Source: Pseudomonas fluorescens (lineage in GTDB: Bacteria; Pseudomonadota; Gammaproteobacteria; Pseudomonadales; Pseudomonadaceae). Taken from it: DNA of 64,000 nt. Positions 57,498 through 64,000 of this stretch are shown piece by piece. Positions within the stretch are counted from its first letter, which is position 1, and every line of letters begins with the position of its first letter. The stretch covers positions 4,526,001 through 4,590,000 of the forward strand of contig NZ_CP008896.1 in the NCBI RefSeq assembly GCF_000730425.1, written 5' to 3'. Under the pieces are notes generated by a model, which searched no databases, was not told the DNA's origin, and saw only the letters and a list, made by a program, of their open reading frames with translations. Made by a program: the position numbers and the translations under genes.

Positions 57498-58016
57498 ATG
57501 TTCAAGTCATTTTTATGTGTACTGATTGCCGGCCTGTTTGGCGTCACGTCCTCGGCTTCGGCCAACTTCAATAAGCGCCATACCTCGCTGGCTCCCTTCA
57601 GCTCATCGCTGCAGAGCGTGCCGCAGCCGAGCATCGACAATGTGGTCGACCGTGCCCATCAATTGCTGGGCACCGCCTACAAATGGGGCGGCACCTCTCA
57701 GGAGCAGGGGTTCGATTGCAGCGGTTTACTGGTCTATCTGTTCAAGACCGAGGCCAACATTGTCATCCCACGCACCACGGCGGCGATGCACCGTTCGACG
57801 GCGGCGACGATCAAGCGTGATGCGCTGCAGCCGGGCGACGCGGTGTTTTTCAGGGGCAATGGGCGCAACCAGATCAGCCATGTCGGCCTGTATGTCGGCG
57901 AGGGCAAGTTCATTCACTCGCCGCGCAAGGGCAAGAGTATCCGCATCGACTCACTGGCCAACAGCTATTGGAAGAAAAACTACACCACCGCCAAGCGTTT
58001 CCAAGCGGTGCGCTGA
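57498..58016 (+). CDS. NlpC/P60 (C40) peptidoglycan hydrolase
   Basis: Secreted cell-wall endopeptidase, 172 aa, with signal peptide (MFKSFLCVLIAGLFGVTSSASA). Catalytic Cys in GFDCSGLLVYLF, catalytic His in NQISHVGLYVG and the third polar residue His in KFIHSPRKGK. Family members cleave D-Glu-meso-DAP linkages in peptide stems. No accessory binding domain. Convergent with the desT-like gene, with five bases between. Confidence 0.93.
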   Translation: MFKSFLCVLIAGLFGVTSSASANFNKRHTSLAPFSSSLQSVPQPSIDNVVDRAHQLLGTAYKWGGTSQEQGFDCSGLLVYLFKTEANIVIPRTTAAMHRSTAATIKRDALQPGDAVFFRGNGRNQISHVGLYVGEGKFIHSPRKGKSIRIDSLANSYWKKNYTTAKRFQAVR

Positions 58017-58021
58017 GCGGC

Positions 58022-58654
58022 CTATTCGGTGCTGCCCAGGCCTTGCCAGTGCTTGAGGCCGATAAAGATAAAGCGCAGTTGCTGGGTGATCTTGGCCTGG
58101 GGTGTGAGGTGCGCCGGCAGGGCGGCAGCGGGAGGGTCGATAATGTCGGGCAGGGTGGCGAACACGCTTTTGACGATCAGGTCGGCCATCACATGCAGGC
58201 CCTCGGCGTCCAGGTGCTGGAGCTTGGGCATCAGCGTCAGGTCGGCCGCCAGGTCCGAGGTGATGTCTTCGCGCAGGGCGCCGATGGCTTGGCGCACGGC
58301 CAGGCAACCGCCGTATTGCTCACGGGCCAGGAACAAAAATTGCGAACGGTTGGCCGCTACCACATCGAGAAAGATCCGTACCGAGGCATCGATGATGCCG
58401 CCCATGACGAATTCGTTGTGGCGCACCAGGCGGATAGTGGCGCGGAAGGTCTGGCCGACCTCACTGACGAGCACCAGGCCCAGTTGGTCCATATCGGCAA
58501 AGTGACGGTAAAAACCGGTGGGCACGATACCGGCGCTCTTGGCCACTTCGCGCAGGCTCAGGCTGCCAAACCCTCGGCCACACTCCATCAGATGGCGGGC
58601 TGCGTCCATCAAGGCAAGGCGGGTCTGTTGCTTCTGTTCGGCGCGGGGGAGCAT
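58022..58654 (-). CDS. desT: TetR-family regulator, DesT-like
   Basis: The product is 210 aa. N-terminal HTH SLSLREVAKSAGIVPTGFYRHFADMDQLG, then a ligand domain with VRHNEFVMGGIIDASVRIFLDVVAANRSQFLFLAREQYGG and C-terminal KHWQGLGSTE. This closely recalls DesT, the acyl-CoA-sensing repressor of the desCB fatty-acid desaturase genes in P. aeruginosa, where it also lies beside ureE. Start ATG 58654 (MLPRAEQKQQTR) is preferred; the frame extends to 58735 without a better site. The desaturase genes are not seen here. Confidence 0.8.
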   Translation of the reverse strand: MLPRAEQKQQTRLALMDAARHLMECGRGFGSLSLREVAKSAGIVPTGFYRHFADMDQLGLVLVSEVGQTFRATIRLVRHNEFVMGGIIDASVRIFLDVVAANRSQFLFLAREQYGGCLAVRQAIGALREDITSDLAADLTLMPKLQHLDAEGLHVMADLIVKSVFATLPDIIDPPAAALPAHLTPQAKITQQLRFIFIGLKHWQGLGSTE

Positions 58655-58760
58655 TGGCGGGTGGGCTTTGTAGACAAGGACAGCGACGCACTCTAGCAAA
58701 ACAACTTTACCGGCGTCGAACTTGAAACAGGACAAAGGTGGGGCGGGTCACACAAAGTCA

Positions 58761-58790
58761 AAGCCCGATCGCTGGGGATCGGGCTTTTTT
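58761..58790. terminator. Terminator hairpin downstream of the repeat-protein gene
   Basis: AAGCCCGATC / GATCGGGCTT stem with a six-base loop; six T residues on the plus strand and three on the minus strand. Position suggests it ends the minus-strand gene at 58807, possibly bidirectionally. Confidence 0.7.
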
Positions 58791-58806
58791 AAGGGCCAGC
58801 ACAGGC

Positions 58807-59226
58807 TTAGCTCGTGGCTTTGTGCATTTGATCCAGACGGTCGGAACCGCCTTCGACGATGAATTCGCGTTTTTGCAGACGGTCCGAACCCCCTTCAACC
58901 AGGCCTTTTTGTTCCAGGCGATCACGACCGCCTTCGGTGACGAACTCGCGTTTTTGCAGACGGTCGGAGCCACCTTCAACCAGGCCTTTCTGTTCCAGGC
59001 GATCACGGCCGCCTTCAGCTACGGCGTCGCGTTCTTTCAGACGGTCCGAGCCACCTTCAACCAAGCCTTTCTGTTCCAGGCGATCACGACCACCTTCGGC
59101 AACGGTCTGGCTGATGTGTGCAGCGTCAGATTTGACTTGTGGAATCGCTTGTTCTGCGGCTGGCAGGGCAAAAGCGCTGGTGGCCAGGACAGAGAGTGCA
59201 ACACTGAGCAGTAATTGGCGTTTCAT
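58807..59226 (-). CDS. Secreted tandem-repeat protein of unknown function
   Basis: The product is 139 aa with a clear signal peptide (MKRQLLLSVALSVLATSAFA). From residue 42 it consists of a 27-residue repeat, VAEGGRDRLEQKGLVEGGSD plus RLKERDA, three times, ending in a partial unit IVEGGSDRLDQ. Each unit holds two EGG[RS]DRL cores. Highly charged, probably helical or disordered, periplasmic. Pseudomonas genomes carry similar short proteins that I recall being labelled phage infection protein; I know of no experimental basis for that label. Confidence 0.8.
   Translation of the reverse strand: MKRQLLLSVALSVLATSAFALPAAEQAIPQVKSDAAHISQTVAEGGRDRLEQKGLVEGGSDRLKERDAVAEGGRDRLEQKGLVEGGSDRLQKREFVTEGGRDRLEQKGLVEGGSDRLQKREFIVEGGSDRLDQMHKATS
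58861..59103 (-). repeat. Three 81-base in-frame coding repeats
   Basis: Tandem array encoding residues 42-122 of the secreted repeat protein; each copy is 81 bases (27 codons), and the copies are nearly identical. Confidence 0.85.
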
Positions 59227-59594
59227 GATGAGTTGCTCCTTGGGAGGGCGATAAAGTGGGTACAGGACTCATGCTACTCTCGATAACTCGATATAAAAGT
59301 TCATAAACACAATGGTAATAATCAACAGAATTGATTGTTCTGCGCCGGGGCTCTAGGTCGCGCCTCTCAAGCCCGCGCTTTTGCACCGGGGTGGGTATTT
59401 TCGACACGGGCATGGGTAACAACGGTGCGCCGTCGAGGCGGGAAACTGTCGGATCAGTCAAAAAAAGCGCTTTTGGCCGCTAATTCCCATCTGCGGTTAA
59501 ACCCCCAGGCCATTTGCCAGTCGTAGCCATATAAGCTTTAGTCCTTGCGCGCGTTGCCAATGGCACGCGCAGTCGTAATCAGGAGCCCTGTGCA
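59227..59594. other. Divergent intergenic region before the AsmA gene
   Basis: A 368-base gap between divergent genes. AT-richer near 59280-59335 (likely promoter of the repeat-protein gene) and with AGGAG at 59581-59585 serving the AsmA gene. No ORF with support. Confidence 0.7.
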
Positions 59595-61664
59595 ATGACG
59601 CGCACTCGTAAAATGCTTGCCTGGAGCAGTGCCTGCTTCGTTCTGTTAATCGCCGCAGTGGTCCTGATCCTGGTGTTCTTCGACTGGAACCGGATCAAGC
59701 CGCAACTCAATGCCAAAGTCTCCGAAGAGCTGCATCGTGCCTTTGCCATCAATGGCAACCTGGCGGTGGTCTGGCAGCGTGAGCCGGACGAAGGTGGCTG
59801 GCGCGCCTGGGTGCCGTGGCCCCATGTGGTGGCCGAAGACCTGAGCCTGGGCAACCCCGAGTGGTCGAAACAGCCGCAGATGGTCACCCTCAAGCGCGTC
59901 GAACTGCGCATCTCGCCCCTGGCGTTGCTGGCCCAGCGTGTGGTGATCCCGCGCATCGACCTGACCGAACCGAGCGCCGAGTTGCAGCGCCTGGCCGATG
60001 GTCGCGCCAACTGGACCTTTACCTTCGATCCCAAGGACCCGAATGCCGAACCCTCCAGCTGGGTGGTGGATATTGGCGCCATTGGCTTCGACAAGGGCCG
60101 TGTGACCCTCGACGACCAGACCCTCAAGACTCGGCTCGATGTGCTCATCGACCCCCTGGGCAAGCCCATTGCATTCAACGACATCGTCGGCGAGCGCGAC
60201 GCCAAAAAGGCCCAGGAGCAGGGCACCACGCCCCAGGACTATGCCTTTGGCCTCAAGGTCAGTGGCCAGTACCATGGCCAGAAACTGGCCGGTAGCGGCA
60301 AGATCGGCGGGTTGCTGGCCCTGCAAGACGCCGCCAAGCCATTCCCCCTGCAAGCCGAGGCCCGGATCGGTGATACCAATATCGCCCTGGCGGGCACCCT
60401 GACCGATCCGCTGAACCTCGGCGCCCTGGACTTGCGCCTGAAACTGTCCGGCACCAGCCTGGGCAACCTTTACCCGCTGACCGGCGTGACCCTGCCGGAC
60501 TCACCTGCCTATTCCACCGATGGACGCCTGATTGCCAAGTTGCATGAAGCCGGCGGTGCGTCGTTCCGGTATGACAACTTCAACGGCAAGATCGGCAACA
60601 GCGATATCCACGGCAACCTCGCCTATGTCGCCAGCCAGCCACGGCCCAAGCTCAGTGGCGCGCTGGTCTCCAACCAACTGCTGCTGGCCGACCTGGCGCC
60701 GCTGATCGGTGCCGATTCCAATGCCAAGCAAAAGGCCCGCGGCGGTGAAAGCAAGCAACCGGCGACCAAGGTGCTGCCGGTGGAGGAGTTTCGCACCGAG
60801 CGCTGGCGCGATATGGATGCCGACGTCGAGTTCACCGGCAAGCGCATCGTGCACAGCGCTGACCTGCCATTTACCGATCTCTACACGCACCTGGTGCTCA
60901 ACGATGGCCAACTGAGCCTCGAACCCCTGCGCTTTGGCGTGGCGGGTGGCAGGCTCGATGCGCAGGTCCGCCTCAATGGCCGCATCACCCCGCTGGAGGG
61001 CCGGGCGAAGTTGACGGCGCGCAACTTCAAGCTCAAGCAACTGTTCCCCACCTTTGAACCGATGAAGACCAGCTTCGGTGAACTCAACGGCGATGCGGAT
61101 ATCGCCGGGCGCGGCAACTCGGTGGCGGCGTTGCTGGGCAGTGCCAATGGTGAGCTGAAAATGCTCATCAACGACGGCGCGATCAGCCGCAGCCTGATGG
61201 AGATCGCCGGGTTGAACGTGGGCAACTATGTGATCGGCAAGCTGTTTGGCGACAAGGAAGTGAAGATCAATTGCGCGGCGGCGGATTTCGGCATCAAGAC
61301 CGGCCTGGCCACCAGCCGGCTGTTTGTGTTCGATACCGAGAACGCGATCATCTATATCGACGGCACCGCGAACATGGCCAGCGAACAACTGGACTTGACG
61401 ATCACGCCGGAGTCCAAGGGCTTTCGCCTGTTTTCGCTGCGCTCGCCGTTGTACGTCAACGGGCCGTTTATCAAGCCCAATGCCGGGGTCAAGGCGGTAC
61501 CGCTACTGCTGCGTGGCGCGGGGATGGTGGCGCTGGGTGTGATCGTTGCACCGGCGGCAGGCTTGCTGGCGCTGGTAGCGCCGAGCGGGGATGAGCCGAA
61601 CCAGTGTGTGCCGCTGTTGCAGCAGATGAGGGAAGGCAAGGCGCCGAAGACGGTGAAAGGCTAA
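59595..61664 (+). CDS. AsmA-family inner-membrane protein
   Basis: Protein of 689 aa: one N-terminal membrane anchor (MLAWSSACFVLLIAAVVLILVFFDW) and a long periplasmic part rich in beta structure. AsmA family landmarks include FFDWNRIKPQLNAKVSEEL at the N-terminus and the C-terminal region FGELNGDADIAGRGNSVAALLGSANGELKMLINDGAISRSLMEIAGLNVGNY (split here for reading: GRGNS, LINDGAISR). AsmA-like proteins are now linked to phospholipid transport to the outer membrane; the exact paralogue is not assigned. Confidence 0.88.
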   Translation: MTRTRKMLAWSSACFVLLIAAVVLILVFFDWNRIKPQLNAKVSEELHRAFAINGNLAVVWQREPDEGGWRAWVPWPHVVAEDLSLGNPEWSKQPQMVTLKRVELRISPLALLAQRVVIPRIDLTEPSAELQRLADGRANWTFTFDPKDPNAEPSSWVVDIGAIGFDKGRVTLDDQTLKTRLDVLIDPLGKPIAFNDIVGERDAKKAQEQGTTPQDYAFGLKVSGQYHGQKLAGSGKIGGLLALQDAAKPFPLQAEARIGDTNIALAGTLTDPLNLGALDLRLKLSGTSLGNLYPLTGVTLPDSPAYSTDGRLIAKLHEAGGASFRYDNFNGKIGNSDIHGNLAYVASQPRPKLSGALVSNQLLLADLAPLIGADSNAKQKARGGESKQPATKVLPVEEFRTERWRDMDADVEFTGKRIVHSADLPFTDLYTHLVLNDGQLSLEPLRFGVAGGRLDAQVRLNGRITPLEGRAKLTARNFKLKQLFPTFEPMKTSFGELNGDADIAGRGNSVAALLGSANGELKMLINDGAISRSLMEIAGLNVGNYVIGKLFGDKEVKINCAAADFGIKTGLATSRLFVFDTENAIIYIDGTANMASEQLDLTITPESKGFRLFSLRSPLYVNGPFIKPNAGVKAVPLLLRGAGMVALGVIVAPAAGLLALVAPSGDEPNQCVPLLQQMREGKAPKTVKG

Positions 61665-61667
61665 AGG

Positions 61668-61753
61668 TGGGAGCGGGCTTGCTCGCGAATGCGGTGTATC
61701 AGTCAACCTATCCATTGCTGACCCACCGCATTCGCGAGCAAGCCCGCTCCCAC
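61668..61753. repeat. REP inverted pair (REPIN)
   Basis: GTGGGAGCGGGCTTGCTCGCGAATGCGG and its inverted copy with about 30 bases between, separating convergent genes. Confidence 0.9.
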
Positions 61754-61776
61754 ATTAGTGAGTGGTGCTGGCTGGC

Positions 61777-62307
61777 CTACAGGTCTTTGAGAATGTCCGC
61801 CATATCGTCAGCGTGCTCTTCTTCCTGGGCCAGGATGTCTTCAAAGATGCGGCGGGTGGTCGGGTCTTTCTCGCCGATGTACTGGATGATCTCGCGATAG
61901 CTGTCCACCGCGATGCGTTCGGCCACCAGGTCTTCGTAGACCATGTCCCTCAAGCTCTTGCCGGCCACGTATTGTGCGTGGGACAGCTTGGACAGCAGGT
62001 CCGGGTTGAACTCTGGTTCGCCGCCCAACTGTACGATGCGTTCGGCCAGGGTGTCGGCATGTTCCAGCTCCTGGTTGGCGTGCTCCAGGAACTCATCGGC
62101 GGCGACGCTGGCCTTCAGGCCGTTGGCCATGAAGTAATGACGCTTGTAGCGCAAGACGCAGACCAGTTCGGTGGCCAGCGACTCGTTGAGCAGGCGCAGG
62201 ATCTCTTCGCGGTCGGCGCTGTAGCCTTCGGTCACCGCGCCGTTTTCCACATTCTTGCGTGCACGTTCGCGAAGGGTACTTACGTCAGACAAATGCATGT
62301 CGGTCAT
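61777..62307 (-). CDS. Ferritin-like / bacterioferritin-type protein
   Basis: Four-helix ferritin-like protein, 176 aa. Iron-site residues in ELVCVLRYKRHYF (Glu), EFLEHANQELEHADTL (Glu, ExxH), VAERIAVDSYREI (Glu) and AQEEEHADDMADIL (ExxH). It lacks the Met haem ligand context I would expect of classical Bfr, so a Dps/DUF892-like or non-haem ferritin role is possible. AGGAG before the ATG at 62307; the frame extending to 62391 is rejected. Confidence 0.85.
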   Translation of the reverse strand: MTDMHLSDVSTLRERARKNVENGAVTEGYSADREEILRLLNESLATELVCVLRYKRHYFMANGLKASVAADEFLEHANQELEHADTLAERIVQLGGEPEFNPDLLSKLSHAQYVAGKSLRDMVYEDLVAERIAVDSYREIIQYIGEKDPTTRRIFEDILAQEEEHADDMADILKDL

Positions 62308-62484
62308 TTCATTCTCCTCAGGGCGACATCCGGGGTTGCGCCACACTCTCGTGATGTGATCACTCAAAGTTGTGAGTGCCGCGCGGCGCAAAAAGTTTTA
62401 TCGGATGTCGTCGGGTGCCATATCGATTGCCCCAAGGCTGGTCTAGGATCAGCCCAATCGCCTCTCTCAAGGACGTTTACCCTC

Positions 62485-63375
62485 ATGCCGCAGACATTGG
62501 CTACACGTTATCCCCTGGTTCTGGTGCCGGGCATGCTCGGGTTTGTGCGGCTGCTGCTGTACCCGTACTGGTACGGCATCGTCCCGGCCTTGCGTGCCGG
62601 CGGGGCGCAGGTGTTTGCAGTGCAAGTGGCGCCGCTCAACTCCAGTGAGGTGCGCGGCGAGCAATTGCTGGTGCAGATCGAGCAGATACGCCGCCAGACC
62701 GGCGCCGGCAAGGTCAACCTGATCGGCCATAGCCAGGGCTCGCTTACCGCCCGTTACGCGGCGGCCAAACGTCCGGAATGGGTGGCTTCGGTCACCTCGG
62801 TGGCCGGGCCCAACCACGGTTCGGAACTGGCGGACTACCTGCACACCCATTACCCGGCCGACAGCGCCAAGGGCCGCATCATGAGTGCGCTGCTGCGCCT
62901 GGTGGGGGCGTTGATGGGCCTGTTGGAAACCGGCTACCGCGGCCCGCGCTTTGCAGCGGATATCCACGCCTCCCATCAGTCGCTGACCAGCGAAGGGGTG
63001 GCACTGTTCAATCGCCAGTATCCCCAGGGCTTGCCAGATACTTGGGGCGGGCAGGGGCCCGAGGAAGTGGGGGGCGTGCGCTATTACTCCTGGTCCGGCA
63101 CCTTGCAGCCGGGCAAGACCGATCGCGGGCGCAACCTGCTGGACGGCACCCACCGCAGTTGCCGGCTGTTTGCACGGACCTTCGTCAGGGAGAAGGGCCA
63201 GTGCGACGGCATGGTCGGGCGCTATAGCTCACACCTGGGCACGGTGATCGGCGATGACTATGCGCTGGACCATTTTGATATCGTCAACCAGTCACTGGGC
63301 CTGGTGGGCAAGGGCGCCGAGCCGATTCGCCTGTTTGTCGAGCATGCCCGGCGGTTGAAGGCGGCCGGGGTCTAG
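62485..63375 (+). CDS. Triacylglycerol lipase (LipA-related alpha/beta hydrolase)
   Basis: Alpha/beta hydrolase, 296 aa, similar to Pseudomonas family I lipases: oxyanion-hole region YPLVLVPGMLGF, nucleophile Ser83 in GHSQG, Asp241 in CDGMVG and His263 in LDHFDIVNQ. VAGPNHGSELADYL is the usual segment after the nucleophile. No signal peptide is evident and no foldase (lif) gene follows, so it may be intracellular or exported another way. A longer frame back to 61762 crosses the ferritin gene and is rejected; ATG 62485 has AAGGA upstream. Confidence 0.9.
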   Translation: MPQTLATRYPLVLVPGMLGFVRLLLYPYWYGIVPALRAGGAQVFAVQVAPLNSSEVRGEQLLVQIEQIRRQTGAGKVNLIGHSQGSLTARYAAAKRPEWVASVTSVAGPNHGSELADYLHTHYPADSAKGRIMSALLRLVGALMGLLETGYRGPRFAADIHASHQSLTSEGVALFNRQYPQGLPDTWGGQGPEEVGGVRYYSWSGTLQPGKTDRGRNLLDGTHRSCRLFARTFVREKGQCDGMVGRYSSHLGTVIGDDYALDHFDIVNQSLGLVGKGAEPIRLFVEHARRLKAAGV

Positions 63376-63392
63376 GCGCAAAAGGCTCCCTT

Positions 63393-63419
63393 GTAGGAGC
63401 CGGCTTGCCGGCGATAGCC
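63393..63419. repeat. Single REP unit
   Basis: TGTAGGAGCCGGCTTGCCGGCGATAGC between the convergent lipase and EamA genes. Confidence 0.75.
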
Positions 63420-63424
63420 ATCTG

Positions 63425-64000
63425 TCAGGCGACGCGCCTGACCGGTGTAGTCCACCGCTCCGACAAAATCACCCCGCCCAACGTCAGCACGCCCCCCACC
63501 AGGTGATACAGCGCCAACTGCTCCTTGAGCACCACCGCTGCGATCAACGCGGTGATCAACGGCAGCAGATTGAAAAACAGCGTGGTCCGGCTCGGTCCCA
63601 GGTTTTTGACCGAATGCATCCACGCCAGCGGCGCGATCATCGAGGCCAGCAGGCAGGCATACACCACCAGGCCAATGTTCGATGGGCCCAGGCCGACCTT
63701 GTCCGAGGCCAGGAACAGCGGAAACAGCACCACCACGGCCACCAGCACCTGCAAATACAGCAGCACCAGCGGCGGCAGGCGCAGCTGCCATTTTTTCAGC
63801 AGGGTGCTGTAGATCGCGTAGGCCAGGGTGGCCACCAGCATCATCGCATCGCCCAGGTTCACCCCGTGTTGCAGCAGCGCGCCGAGGCTGCCGGACGACA
63901 CCACCACCGCCACCCCGGCAAATGACAGCACTGCACCGGTCAGGGCGCCGAAGGTCAGGCGCTGGCCGAGGCTGATAATGGCTGCCGTCAGGGCCATCAA
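63425..64000 (-). CDS. EamA/DMT-family transporter (N-terminus beyond window)
   Basis: The visible 191 residues hold about six membrane segments of a drug/metabolite transporter. The second EamA repeat is complete: FLASDKVGLGPSNIGLVVYACLLASMIAPLAWMHSVKNLGPSRTTLFFNLLPLITALIAAVVL (landmarks GPSRTTLFFNLLP and LGGVILSERW at the end). The start codon and roughly the first third of the protein are cut off by the right edge. Substrate unknown. Confidence 0.88.
   Translation of the reverse strand: MMALTAAIISLGQRLTFGALTGAVLSFAGVAVVVSSGSLGALLQHGVNLGDAMMLVATLAYAIYSTLLKKWQLRLPPLVLLYLQVLVAVVVLFPLFLASDKVGLGPSNIGLVVYACLLASMIAPLAWMHSVKNLGPSRTTLFFNLLPLITALIAAVVLKEQLALYHLVGGVLTLGGVILSERWTTPVRRVA

Noticed and set aside
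59134..59226. Repeat protein as a CRISPR or phage-derived array
   Set aside because: The repeats are contiguous, in frame and coding, without spacers; there are no cas or phage genes around.
61762..62484. N-terminal extension of the lipase frame
   Set aside because: It runs antisense across the ferritin-like gene and has no family similarity; the lipase starts at 62485.

Overview
The window is ordinary chromosome from a high-GC gammaproteobacterium, almost certainly a Pseudomonas of the fluorescens/putida type. The evidence is the gene order (rsgA/orn, nnrD-tsaE-amiB-mutL-miaA-hfq-hflX-hflK-hflC-hisZ-purA, rnr-rlmB-rpsF-rpsR-rplI-dnaB), azurin, the amaA/amaB pipecolate pair, a DesT-type regulator beside ureE, and many Pseudomonas-type REP palindromes (GCGGGCTTGCTCGCGAA and GCCGGCTTGCCGGCGAT variants) between genes. 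I see no insertion sequence, prophage, integrase or CRISPR array.

Layout. 1-15600: RNA and translation quality control, cell wall, DNA repair and purine/histidine functions, mostly in one tightly packed rightward run (nnrD to hflC), then hisZ and purA. 15700-20340: a chemotaxis receptor facing a two-gene iron(III) ABC importer that lacks its ATPase here. 20450-20900: two tandem tRNA-Leu(CAG) units, each with its own promoter and terminator. 21058-28330: rnr-rlmB, the S6/S18/L9 ribosomal operon with an embedded membrane protein, and dnaB. 28500-30811: YgiQ-family radical SAM protein. 31119-37877: a transglutaminase / DUF2126 / circularly permuted ATP-grasp / alpha-E operon, the least understood system in the window, preceded by a good sigma-54 promoter. 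37988-41150: two small ORFs, azurin with an ANR-type box, and the NAD salvage pair pncB-nadE. 41276-45240: LysR regulator, amaB and amaA (lysine via L-pipecolate). 45631-50769: five-gene branched-chain-amino-acid-type ABC importer with an excellent sigma-54 promoter and an upstream NtrC-type dyad. 50839-51508: a 670-base non-coding stretch with clustered DnaA-box-like sites. 51509-64000: SDR enzyme, cation efflux protein, AGE-family epimerase, urease accessory genes ureE-F-G-J (sigma-54 promoter), NlpC/P60 hydrolase, DesT-like regulator, a secreted repeat protein, AsmA protein, ferritin-like protein, lipase and a truncated EamA transporter.

How it fits together. The left half is conserved housekeeping. 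The right half leans toward nitrogen acquisition: three separate operons (transglutaminase/ATP-grasp, amino-acid-type ABC importer, urease maturation) each carry a GG-N10-GC sigma-54 signature at a sensible distance from the first gene, pointing to shared RpoN control and possibly NtrC. Functions were assigned by reading motifs and recalling families; no database search was run.
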